From an uncultured Steroidobacter sp. (GTDB taxonomy: Bacteria; Pseudomonadota; Gammaproteobacteria; Steroidobacterales; Steroidobacteraceae), in assembly GCF_937958065.1 (NCBI RefSeq), contig NZ_CALFXI010000047.1, forward strand, positions 12,607 through 76,606: 64,000 nt of DNA, read 5' to 3'. The translations under genes were made by a program, and so were the position numbers. Positions within the stretch are counted from its first letter, which is position 1. Each line of letters opens with the position of its first letter. The notes beneath the pieces were generated by a model that was given only the letters and a program-made list of their open reading frames with translations, ran no database searches and was not told the origin of the DNA. Shown one piece after another: positions 40,925-48,474 of the stretch.

Positions 40925-41908
40925 TCAATTTGCGGCATGCATCTCTGCCTCGCTCAGGCTGAGCACATACGCGGCAAGCAGTTTCACCTTGGTGTCCCCG
41001 AGCAGGTCCTGGTGCGCGGGCATCTGATTGTCGCGGCCGTTGGTGATGGTCGCGCGCACGGAGTCGAAATCGCCGCCGTGCAGCCAGATGTCGTCGGTGA
41101 GATTCGGCGCGCCGAGCAGCGGGTTGCCTTTGGCGTCCGCGCCATGACATCCCACACACAAGGTGGCGAAGCGTTGCTCGCCGGCGGCGACCCAATCGGC
41201 CGGCGCCTTGCCGCCACTCAGGCTCACGACATACGACGCAACTTCATTGACGCCTTGAGCGCCGAGCACGCCGCCCAGTGCGGGCATCACGCCGTGACGA
41301 CCCTGTGCGATCGTTTCCAGCAGGCGCTGCTCGTCACCGCCCCACAACCAATCCTCGTCGGTGAGATTGGGAAATCCCCTGGCGCCGCGAGCATCGGAGC
41401 CGTGACAGCCCGCGCAGTTCGCGCCGAACAGATTTTTGGCGGTCGCCATCGCGCTGCCATTGCTGGCCAGCTCGGTGAGCGAACGATCCTGCAGCGAAGC
41501 CATGCGCTCTTCGAACTTCGCGCGCTGGCGGGCGACTTGCTCTTCGTAAGCGCCCACCGAGGTCCACTTCGACGTGCCGGCAAAGTTGCCCATGCCGGGA
41601 TAGACCGTGAGATAGCCGGCGCCGAAGATCACGGTGATGATGAACAGGCCCAGCCACCAGCGCGGCAACGGATTGTTCAGCTCCTGCAGATCTCCGTCCC
41701 AGACATGACCGGTAGGCCGCGTGATAGAAGGAGCGCGGCCGCGGGAATCCCGCGGGAGTTTGGTGCTACCTGAGCCCTTTGCGGACTTCTCATCCGAAGT
41801 ATCGGTGGCGACGCGCGCGCGCGCCGTCCACCACATCAGCCACAGACACGCGACGATGTTGATCGCGGTGAAGACGACGATGAAAACACTGGCAGGCTGG
41901 CGGATCAT
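40925..41908 (-). CDS. ccoP: cbb3 cytochrome oxidase subunit CcoP (diheme c)
   Basis: The 327-residue protein has two N-terminal membrane helices (VFIVVFTAINIVACLWLMWW; WWLGLFIITVIFGAGYLTVY) with the NNPLPRWW motif, then two cytochrome c domains with CAGCH (GANCAGCHGSDARG) and CVGCH (TLCVGCHGADAKG). It passes electrons from cytochrome c to ccoO/ccoN. Its ATG overlaps the ccoQ stop (ATGA). A 123-base spacer follows before the small membrane gene. Confidence 0.95.
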   Translation of the reverse strand: MIRQPASVFIVVFTAINIVACLWLMWWTARARVATDTSDEKSAKGSGSTKLPRDSRGRAPSITRPTGHVWDGDLQELNNPLPRWWLGLFIITVIFGAGYLTVYPGMGNFAGTSKWTSVGAYEEQVARQRAKFEERMASLQDRSLTELASNGSAMATAKNLFGANCAGCHGSDARGARGFPNLTDEDWLWGGDEQRLLETIAQGRHGVMPALGGVLGAQGVNEVASYVVSLSGGKAPADWVAAGEQRFATLCVGCHGADAKGNPLLGAPNLTDDIWLHGGDFDSVRATITNGRDNQMPAHQDLLGDTKVKLLAAYVLSLSEAEMHAAN

Positions 41909-42078
41909 CGCGGCCGTTCCTCGATTCGTTCCTGGTCTTCGAGCGGCAGGCGCGCCATGCGGTCGAACTCCGGCTTGCGGTGCTTGTTCCAGGCCCAGGC
42001 CCACAGCGTCATGAAGGCCAGAAACAGAATCAGCGTCAGCAGGCCTCGTACCAGGCCCATGTTGAATTCGATGCTCAT
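41905..42078 (-). CDS. ccoQ: cbb3 oxidase subunit CcoQ
   Basis: Reading the minus strand gives a 57-residue protein: a short N-terminus, one hydrophobic helix (GLLTLILFLAFMTLWAWAW), and a charged tail beginning NKHRKPEFD. This is the usual CcoQ shape. It overlaps ccoO and ccoP by 4 bases each with ATGA junctions. Confidence 0.88.
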   Translation of the reverse strand: MSIEFNMGLVRGLLTLILFLAFMTLWAWAWNKHRKPEFDRMARLPLEDQERIEERPR

Positions 42079-42722
42079 GGTTGACTCTTGGCTACGTGAT
42101 TGACGGCGCCCTCGGCCGGCTTGGGCTCGCCATGGAACTTCAGCCCCTGCATGTAGGCGATCAGCGCTTCCATCTCGGTGCGGTTACGCACGGCTTCCGG
42201 CGCATTCGCGATTTCCTCCGCCGTGTACGGCACACCGATCTTCTGCAGCGCCTGCATCTTCGTTTGGGTGCCGGCGGGATCGATGGTGCGCTCCGCCAGC
42301 CACGGGAAGCCCGGCATGTTCGATTCGGGCACCACGTCGCGCGGGTTGATCAGGTGGATGCGATGCCACTCATCGGTGTAGCGGCCGCCGACGCGCGCCA
42401 GATCCGGACCGGTTCGCTTGGAGCCGAACTGGAACGGATGGTCGTAGACCGCTTCGCCCGCGATCGAATAATGACCATAGCGCTCGGTCTCGGCCGGCAG
42501 AGGACGCACCATCTGCGAGTGGCAGTTGTAACAACCTTCGCGCACATACACGTCGCGGCCTTCGAGCGCGAGCGCCGGGTATGGCTCGATGCCCGGCGAG
42601 GGTTCGATCACCGAGCTCTGCATGTAGAGCGGCGCGATCTCCACCAGGCCGCCGACGCTGATCACAGCCGCGATCAGCGCGCCCATCAGCGCAATCTTCT
42701 TTTCAACGATTTCGTGTTTCAT
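42075..42722 (-). CDS. ccoO: cbb3 oxidase subunit CcoO (monoheme c)
   Basis: The 215-residue protein has an N-terminal helix (IALMGALIAAVISVGGLVEI), the CYNCH heme site in VREGCYNCHSQMVRP, the RTGPDLARVGGRYTDEWH block and the distal Met region ESNMPGFPWL. It carries electrons from CcoP to the CcoN active site. It overlaps ccoQ by 4 bases and follows ccoN by 10. Confidence 0.95.
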   Translation of the reverse strand: MKHEIVEKKIALMGALIAAVISVGGLVEIAPLYMQSSVIEPSPGIEPYPALALEGRDVYVREGCYNCHSQMVRPLPAETERYGHYSIAGEAVYDHPFQFGSKRTGPDLARVGGRYTDEWHRIHLINPRDVVPESNMPGFPWLAERTIDPAGTQTKMQALQKIGVPYTAEEIANAPEAVRNRTEMEALIAYMQGLKFHGEPKPAEGAVNHVAKSQP

Positions 42723-42732
42723 GATGCTGCGA

Positions 42733-44205
42733 TCAATGACCGATGGCGGGGGCGAGCACCGGCGCGTCGACTGGCTGCGTGTCGCGCACGGTGCGCCACA
42801 CGTTGTAGGCCATGATGAGCATGCCGGCCAGGAACATCAGGCCGCCGAGAAGCCGGATGCCGTAATACGGATAAGTTGCCTTGAGCGCCTCTACGAAGGT
42901 GTAGGTCAACGTGCCGTCGCTGTTCACTGCGCGCCACATCAGGCCCTGCATCACACCGGCAATCCACATCGAGGTGACGTACAGCACGATACCGACGGTC
43001 GCGATCCAGAAATGCGCGTCCATCAGCTTGACGCTGTACATCTGCTGCTTGCCGAACAGCCGCGGGATCATCTGATACATGGCAGCGATGGTGATGAACG
43101 CGACCCAGCCGAGCGCGCCGGCGTGCACGTGGCCGATGGTCCAATCGGTGTAGTGCGACAGCGCATTCACCGTCTTGATGGACATCAGCGGACCTTCGAA
43201 CGTCGCCATGCCGTAGAACGACAGCGACACCACCAGGAACTTCAGAATCGGATCGGTGCGCAGCCGATGCCACACGCCCGACAGGGTCATCAGGCCGTTG
43301 ATCATGCCGCCCCAGGACGGCGCCAGCAGGATCAGCGAGAACACCATGCCGAGGGACTGCGCCCAATCCGGCAGCGAGGTGTAGTGCAGATGATGCGGGC
43401 CCGCCCACATGTAGATGGAAATCAGCGCCCAGAAGTGCACGATGGACAGGCGATAGGAATAGATGGGCTTGCCGGCCTGCTTGGGCACGACGTAGTACAT
43501 CATTCCGAGGAAGCCGGCCGTGAGGAAGAAGCCCACGGCGTTATGGCCGTACCACCACTGCACCATGGCGTCGACCACGCCGGAATAAACGATGTACGAC
43601 TTGGTCGGCGAGACCGGGATGGCGACGTTGTTGACGATGTGCAGAACCGCGATGGTGATGATGTACGCGGCGAAGAACCAGTTCGCGACGTAGATGTGTT
43701 TCACCTTGCGCTGGACGATGGTGCCGAAGAACACCACGCCGTACGCGACCCACACCACCGCGATCAGCAGGTCGATGGGCCATTCCAGCTCCGCGTATTC
43801 CTTGCTCTGGGTGATGCCCATCGGCAGCGTGATGGCCGCGAGCACGATCACTGCCTGCCAGCCCCAGAACGTGAACGCGGCGAGACGATCCGAGAACAGC
43901 CGTGCATGGCAGGTTCGCTGCACGATGTAGTACGAGCTGGCGAACAGCGCGCAGCCGCCGAACGCGAAGATCACGGCGTTGGTGTGCAGCGGACGCAACC
44001 GGCTGTAGGTGAGCCAGGGGATATCGAAGTTGAGCGCCGGCCACAACAACTGCGCGGCGATGAACACGCCGACGGCCATGCCCACGATGCCCCAGACGAC
44101 GGTCATGATCGCGAACTGTCGAACGACTTTGTCGTTGTACGTGGCGCGCACTTCGCTGCCGGCGTATGCGAGCGCGGCGCTGGCGGGCAAAACATTCGCG
44201 GACAT
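42733..44205 (-). CDS. ccoN: cbb3 oxidase catalytic subunit CcoN
   Basis: The 490-residue protein has 12 hydrophobic segments and the heme-copper oxidase histidines, seen in LRPLHTNAVIFAFGGCALF (low-spin heme), VDAMVQWWYGHNAVGFFLTA (CuB), AGPHHLHYTSLPDWAQSLG and YTDWTIGHVHAGALGWVAF. It reduces oxygen at high affinity. I use the ATG at 44205, after a CGAGGCTTCGAG sequence; earlier in-frame starts at 44238 and 44385 have no good ribosome site. The 222-base upstream region to hemN has no consensus FNR/Anr box that I can find. Confidence 0.95.
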   Translation of the reverse strand: MSANVLPASAALAYAGSEVRATYNDKVVRQFAIMTVVWGIVGMAVGVFIAAQLLWPALNFDIPWLTYSRLRPLHTNAVIFAFGGCALFASSYYIVQRTCHARLFSDRLAAFTFWGWQAVIVLAAITLPMGITQSKEYAELEWPIDLLIAVVWVAYGVVFFGTIVQRKVKHIYVANWFFAAYIITIAVLHIVNNVAIPVSPTKSYIVYSGVVDAMVQWWYGHNAVGFFLTAGFLGMMYYVVPKQAGKPIYSYRLSIVHFWALISIYMWAGPHHLHYTSLPDWAQSLGMVFSLILLAPSWGGMINGLMTLSGVWHRLRTDPILKFLVVSLSFYGMATFEGPLMSIKTVNALSHYTDWTIGHVHAGALGWVAFITIAAMYQMIPRLFGKQQMYSVKLMDAHFWIATVGIVLYVTSMWIAGVMQGLMWRAVNSDGTLTYTFVEALKATYPYYGIRLLGGLMFLAGMLIMAYNVWRTVRDTQPVDAPVLAPAIGH

Positions 44206-44427
44206 CTCGAAGCCTCGTGACGTTGTTTCTGTCGGCATTGCAAAGGTACCGTGCCGTGTTTCTTTTCTAATTACGGAGACCCCGAGAGAGACTGCGCACC
44301 AGCCCTGAGTGATGAAGCCGAGCGTGGCTGCGGATGTCGACTGCGTCTCGTTTTTGGGCGCGCTGCTAACGTCGCCGACGATCACATCCTTCGCGTCATG
44401 CGAAGAGGCTTCGGGGGGATCGAGGAA

Positions 44428-45801
44428 TCAGATGACTTTGGAGAATTGCGTGCTGGCGGCGCGCGGCAGGTAAGCGTCGAAGCTCATCGCGATCGTCCGC
44501 AGGAGCGCGCGGCCGGTTTCGGTGACGCGAATGACGTTCGTGTCGCCGCCGATCAGGCCGTCGCTGGCCAACGCGTTCAGCCGAGTCAGCTCGGTGGCGA
44601 AATATTCACTGAATTCGATCGCGTAACGTCTCTCGATCTGGCGCATGCAAAGCTCGCCTTTGCACATCAGCTGCTGGATGATGTCCCGGCGCAGGATGTC
44701 GTCCATGCTCAATGCGATGCCCCGCTCGACCGGCAGTCGGCCCCGATCCAGCGCCGCGTAATAGCCGGACAGGTCCTTGCGGTTCTGTGAATAGGAGTTG
44801 CCGACCGAGCCGATGGCGCTGACGCCCAGGCCGATCAGGTCGCAGTCGCCGTGGGTCGAGTAGCCCTGGAAATTGCGATGCAGACCGCCGTCGCGCAGGG
44901 CGAGCGCCAGGTCGTCGTCGGGCAGGGCGAAATGATCCATGCCGATGTACACATAACCTGCCTCGGTGAGCCGCTCGACGGTGAGCGCCAGCAGCTGCAG
45001 GCGTGTTTCGGCGTCCGGCAACTGATCGGAGCGAATCGCCCGCTGCGCTTTGAACAGGCGAGGCATGTGGGCGTAGCCGTAGGCGGCGATGCGATCGGGT
45101 CGCATGCGCACGACGGTAGCGAGGGTCTCGCCAAAGCTCGCCATGGTTTGCAGCGGCAGGCCATAGATGAGATCGAAGCTCACCGAGCGATAGCCCAGCG
45201 CTCGCGCCCGGGCCATGCATTCCTGGATCTGGCCGGCGCTCTGCAGCCGGTTCACGGCCCGCTGCACGCTCGGATCGAAATCCTGAACGCCGAGGCTGAG
45301 CCGGTTGAACCCCAGCCTGGACAGCTCCGCCAGGCTGCTCTCGCCGAGCGTGCGCGGATCGATCTCGATCGAGAATTCCCGCTGCTCGGAACGATCGATG
45401 CTGAAGTGGCTGCCGAGGTGGCTGAACAGTGCCGCCAGCTGCGCCATGGACAGATAGGTTGGCGTGCCGCCGCCGAAGTGCACCTGGCGCACCTGCCGGC
45501 GGCGCTCGAACAAGGCGCTCTGCAGCTCGATCTCGCGCTGTAAACGTTGCAGATATCGTTCGGCGTGCACCGGATTGCGGGTGATGATCTTGTTACAGCC
45601 GCAATAGAAGCAGGGCCGCTCGCAGAACGGCACGTGTACATAGATGGAGAGCGGTCGCGGCGTGCCGGCATTGCTCAACAGGGCGACGCGGCGATAGCTC
45701 TGCTCGTCGAAGCCGGTATGAAACTGAAGCGCCGTCGGATAGGACGTATAGCGCGGGCCGCGCCCGTCATAACGTCGGATCAATGTGGCGTCGAGCTTCA
45801 T
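44428..45801 (-). CDS. hemN: Oxygen-independent coproporphyrinogen III oxidase HemN
   Basis: The 457-residue radical SAM enzyme has YVHVPFCERPCFYCGCNKII with the CxxxCxxC site and the extra Cys, then HFGGGTPTYLSM and the RLSLGVQDFDPSVQ block. Full length and these residues separate it from the HemW branch. It makes protoporphyrinogen under low oxygen and supplies heme to the cbb3 oxidase upstream, with which it commonly pairs. It has the same orientation as ccoN and lies on its 5' side. Confidence 0.93.
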   Translation of the reverse strand: MKLDATLIRRYDGRGPRYTSYPTALQFHTGFDEQSYRRVALLSNAGTPRPLSIYVHVPFCERPCFYCGCNKIITRNPVHAERYLQRLQREIELQSALFERRRQVRQVHFGGGTPTYLSMAQLAALFSHLGSHFSIDRSEQREFSIEIDPRTLGESSLAELSRLGFNRLSLGVQDFDPSVQRAVNRLQSAGQIQECMARARALGYRSVSFDLIYGLPLQTMASFGETLATVVRMRPDRIAAYGYAHMPRLFKAQRAIRSDQLPDAETRLQLLALTVERLTEAGYVYIGMDHFALPDDDLALALRDGGLHRNFQGYSTHGDCDLIGLGVSAIGSVGNSYSQNRKDLSGYYAALDRGRLPVERGIALSMDDILRRDIIQQLMCKGELCMRQIERRYAIEFSEYFATELTRLNALASDGLIGGDTNVIRVTETGRALLRTIAMSFDAYLPRAASTQFSKVI

Positions 45802-45988
45802 TCGTAATCTTACGTAGCGGAGCAGGTTGCGCCGGCGGACTCCCCGGCCTGACTGCTATTTATAGAGACGGCGTTGGCGCGCCGCGCTCAGGAGCTTCAC
45901 GCAACGGCTGCGGGGTAGTCCGGAATGCCGGAATGCTGTAATCCTTGCCGACAAATGGTGCGAATTCGCGTCGATTCCGTGCCGACGC

Positions 45989-46019
45989 TTGCATCGAGTA
46001 GAAAAAAACCCAATATAAA
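45989..46019 (+). promoter_or_regulatory. Putative promoter of the methyltransferase-flavoprotein pair
   Basis: TTGCAT (45989-45994) and TATAAA (46014-46019) are 19 bases apart, longer than ideal, with an A-tract in the spacer. The ATG at 46055 is about 30 bases further on. Confidence 0.35.
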
Positions 46020-46054
46020 GCGTGGCGACTGCCAGCCGAGGGCGGAGACAAACA

Positions 46055-47353
46055 ATGCAGACCTCTCGAGAGCGGCCTATGACGACGTATCGTGTGGCGG
46101 ACGGTGCGCCACAGGCTCCAGCGCGGCATGGCTCTTCTGCCCAGCCCGCAGCTGCGCCCCGCACTTCACTGGATGGGCGGATACTGCGCGCACTGCTGCA
46201 TGCATTCGGCGATCCACCCGTTCAGTTTGCGCTCTGGAATGGCGAGCGGGTACAGACCAGCGCCGGCGATGCGCTGGCCACTCTGCATATTCCGAATCGA
46301 GCCACGTTAGTGCGTCTTTGCAGGGATCCCGACGTGCAGTTCGGCGAGCTGTATAGCGCGGGCTCGATCCAGGTCGAGGGTGATCTCGGCCGGCTGATCG
46401 AGGAGCTGTATCGGGGCGCGGCGCATCCGCGACACAATTCCATTTCGGCGCTGCGGCGCGTGGGGCAGTGGCTGCACCGACGGCCAGCCAACACGCTGCA
46501 TGGCTCGCGCGAGAATATCCATCATCACTACGACATCGGCAACGAGTTCTATTCCCTGTGGCTCGGCTCGACCATGGCATACACCTGCGCGTACTTTTCC
46601 ACGCCGGACGCGACACTGGACCAGGCGCAGCTGGCGAAGATGGAGCATGTGTGCCGCAAGGTGCGGCTGCGACCGGGTCAGCACGTGGTCGAAGCGGGTT
46701 GTGGCTGGGGCGGGCTCGCTCTGTACATGGCGCGTCACCATGGCGTGAAAGTGACGGCATTCAACATTTCGCGCGAGCAGGTCGCATTCGCTCGCGAGCG
46801 CGCCAAAGCGGAGGGGCTGGAGGGCAAGGTCGAGTTCGTCGAGGACGATTATCGAAACATCCGCGGCTCGTTCGACGCGTTCGTGTCAGTGGGCATGCTC
46901 GAGCACGTGGGCGTGGAGAACTATCCCGGGTTGGGCGAGGTGATCCGGCGTTGCCTGAAGCCCGAAGGGCTCGGGCTGATCCACACCATCGGCCGCAATC
47001 GCTGGAAGCCCATGCACCGCTGGATCGACCGGCGCATCTTCCCGGGCGCGAATCCGCCCTCGCTGAAACAGATGATGGAGATCTTCGAAGGCTCGGGGTT
47101 CTCGGTGCTGGATGTCGAGAACCTCCGCCTGCACTACGCCAGGACGCTCGATTGGTGGTGGCGGCTGTATGAGGAATCGCGCGACAAGGTGGCGCAGATG
47201 TTCGATGAGAACTTCGTCAGGATGTGGCGCCTGTATCTGGCCGGGTCGCGCGCGGCTTTCACGACCGGCGAGATGCAGCTGTTCCAGGTCGTGTTCTCCT
47301 CCGGCACCAATAACAACATTCCGATGACGCGCGAGCACCTGTATCACCCATGA
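46055..47353 (+). CDS. Cyclopropane-fatty-acyl-phospholipid synthase family methyltransferase
   Basis: The 432-residue protein has a C-terminal SAM domain with VVEAGCGWGGLALYMA near the middle, the bicarbonate/active-site HHHYDIGNEFYSLWLGSTMAYTCAYF and GMLEHVGVENYP, matching the CFA synthase group; an N-terminal lipid-binding domain precedes them. It methylates lipid double bonds to cyclopropane, or to methyl-branched or methylene chains in related enzymes. The ATG at 46055 has GGAG seven bases upstream. It overlaps the flavoprotein gene by 4 bases (ATGA), so a joint reaction is likely. Confidence 0.88.
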   Translation: MQTSRERPMTTYRVADGAPQAPARHGSSAQPAAAPRTSLDGRILRALLHAFGDPPVQFALWNGERVQTSAGDALATLHIPNRATLVRLCRDPDVQFGELYSAGSIQVEGDLGRLIEELYRGAAHPRHNSISALRRVGQWLHRRPANTLHGSRENIHHHYDIGNEFYSLWLGSTMAYTCAYFSTPDATLDQAQLAKMEHVCRKVRLRPGQHVVEAGCGWGGLALYMARHHGVKVTAFNISREQVAFARERAKAEGLEGKVEFVEDDYRNIRGSFDAFVSVGMLEHVGVENYPGLGEVIRRCLKPEGLGLIHTIGRNRWKPMHRWIDRRIFPGANPPSLKQMMEIFEGSGFSVLDVENLRLHYARTLDWWWRLYEESRDKVAQMFDENFVRMWRLYLAGSRAAFTTGEMQLFQVVFSSGTNNNIPMTREHLYHP

Positions 47354-48474
47354 GCGCCGACACTTGTGATGTGCTGATCGTCGGCGGCGGCCCGGCTGGA
47401 TCGACGTGCGCGCGCGCGTTGAGGCGAGCGGGGCTGGACGTGCTCATCATGGACAAGAGCGTGTTTCCACGAGACAAGGTGTGCGCCGGTTGGATTACGC
47501 CGCAGGTCGTGGAGGAGCTCGATCTGGACCTCGAGGAGTATCGGCAAGATCGGGTTCTACAGCCGATCAACTCGTTCATCACCGGCATGGGCGAGCAAGC
47601 CAATGCGTCCGTGAGCTATGACAAAGTCGTGAGCTACGGCATCCGGCGCTGCGAGTTCGATCATTATCTATTGGAGCGCAGCGGTGCCCGGTTGCGCCTG
47701 GGTGAAGCGTGGAAGTCGATGGAGCGCCGGGGCGACCGCTGGCTCGTCAACGGCGAGATCGATACCCCTTTGGTGATTGGCGCGGGCGGTCATTTCTGTC
47801 CCGTCGCACGTTTCCTCGGAGCGCATCTGGGCAAGGAAGAGCGAGCCATCAGCGCGCAGGAGATCGAATTCGAACTGAACGATGCACAGGCGGCCCGGTG
47901 TGCGATCACGGGCGAGCGCCCGGAGCTGTATTTCTGCGATGACCTGAAAGGCTATGGCTGGTGTTTTCGCAAGGGCAACTATCTCAACGTCGGCCTGGGC
48001 CGCGAAGGCAATCATCGGCTCGCCGAACAGGTGCAGACGTTTGCCCGTTCACTGGCCGAGCAGGGCAGGATTCCGGCGGATCTGCCCGGCAAGTTCAAAG
48101 GGCACGCCTATTTGTTATATGCGCACGGCAATCGGCCCGTGGTCGCCGATGGCGTCATGATCGTCGGCGACGCTGCGGGCCTGGCGTATACACAAAGCGG
48201 CGAGGGTATCCGACCGGCCATCGAATCGGGCTTGATGGCGGCTGCCAATTTTCTGGCCGTCAATCGGGATTGCCGTCGGGAGAGCTTGCTGCAGTATGAG
48301 CGCGCGCTTCGTTCCCGGTTCGGTGAGCGCGGCGAAGCGCCGGCCCTGGCGATGCTTCCGTCGAAATTGCGTCTCGCCCTCGCTCGCGCATTGATGCAAA
48401 CGCAGTGGTTCGCACGCAATGTCGTGCTCGACCGCTGGTTCCTGCACGCGGACCTGCCGGCGCTGTATTCGTAA
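47350..48474 (+). CDS. Geranylgeranyl-reductase-like FAD-dependent oxidoreductase
   Basis: The 374-residue flavoprotein starts with VLIVGGGPAGSTCARALRRA (FAD loop), carries the geranylgeranyl-reductase family block FPRDKVCAGWITPQVVEEL, and the second FAD motif GVMIVGDAAGLAYTQSGEGI. Family members reduce isoprenoid or lipid double bonds or act as halogenase/hydroxylase relatives. Coupling to a CFA-type methyltransferase suggests it reduces or tailors the methylated lipid chain; this is inference. It ends at TAATTA shared with the convergent phosphoketolase gene. Confidence 0.85.
   Translation: MSADTCDVLIVGGGPAGSTCARALRRAGLDVLIMDKSVFPRDKVCAGWITPQVVEELDLDLEEYRQDRVLQPINSFITGMGEQANASVSYDKVVSYGIRRCEFDHYLLERSGARLRLGEAWKSMERRGDRWLVNGEIDTPLVIGAGGHFCPVARFLGAHLGKEERAISAQEIEFELNDAQAARCAITGERPELYFCDDLKGYGWCFRKGNYLNVGLGREGNHRLAEQVQTFARSLAEQGRIPADLPGKFKGHAYLLYAHGNRPVVADGVMIVGDAAGLAYTQSGEGIRPAIESGLMAAANFLAVNRDCRRESLLQYERALRSRFGERGEAPALAMLPSKLRLALARALMQTQWFARNVVLDRWFLHADLPALYS

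Noticed and set aside
44206..46054. FNR/Anr boxes near ccoN and hemN
   Set aside because: I looked for TTGAT-N4-ATCAA in both upstream regions and found no convincing match.
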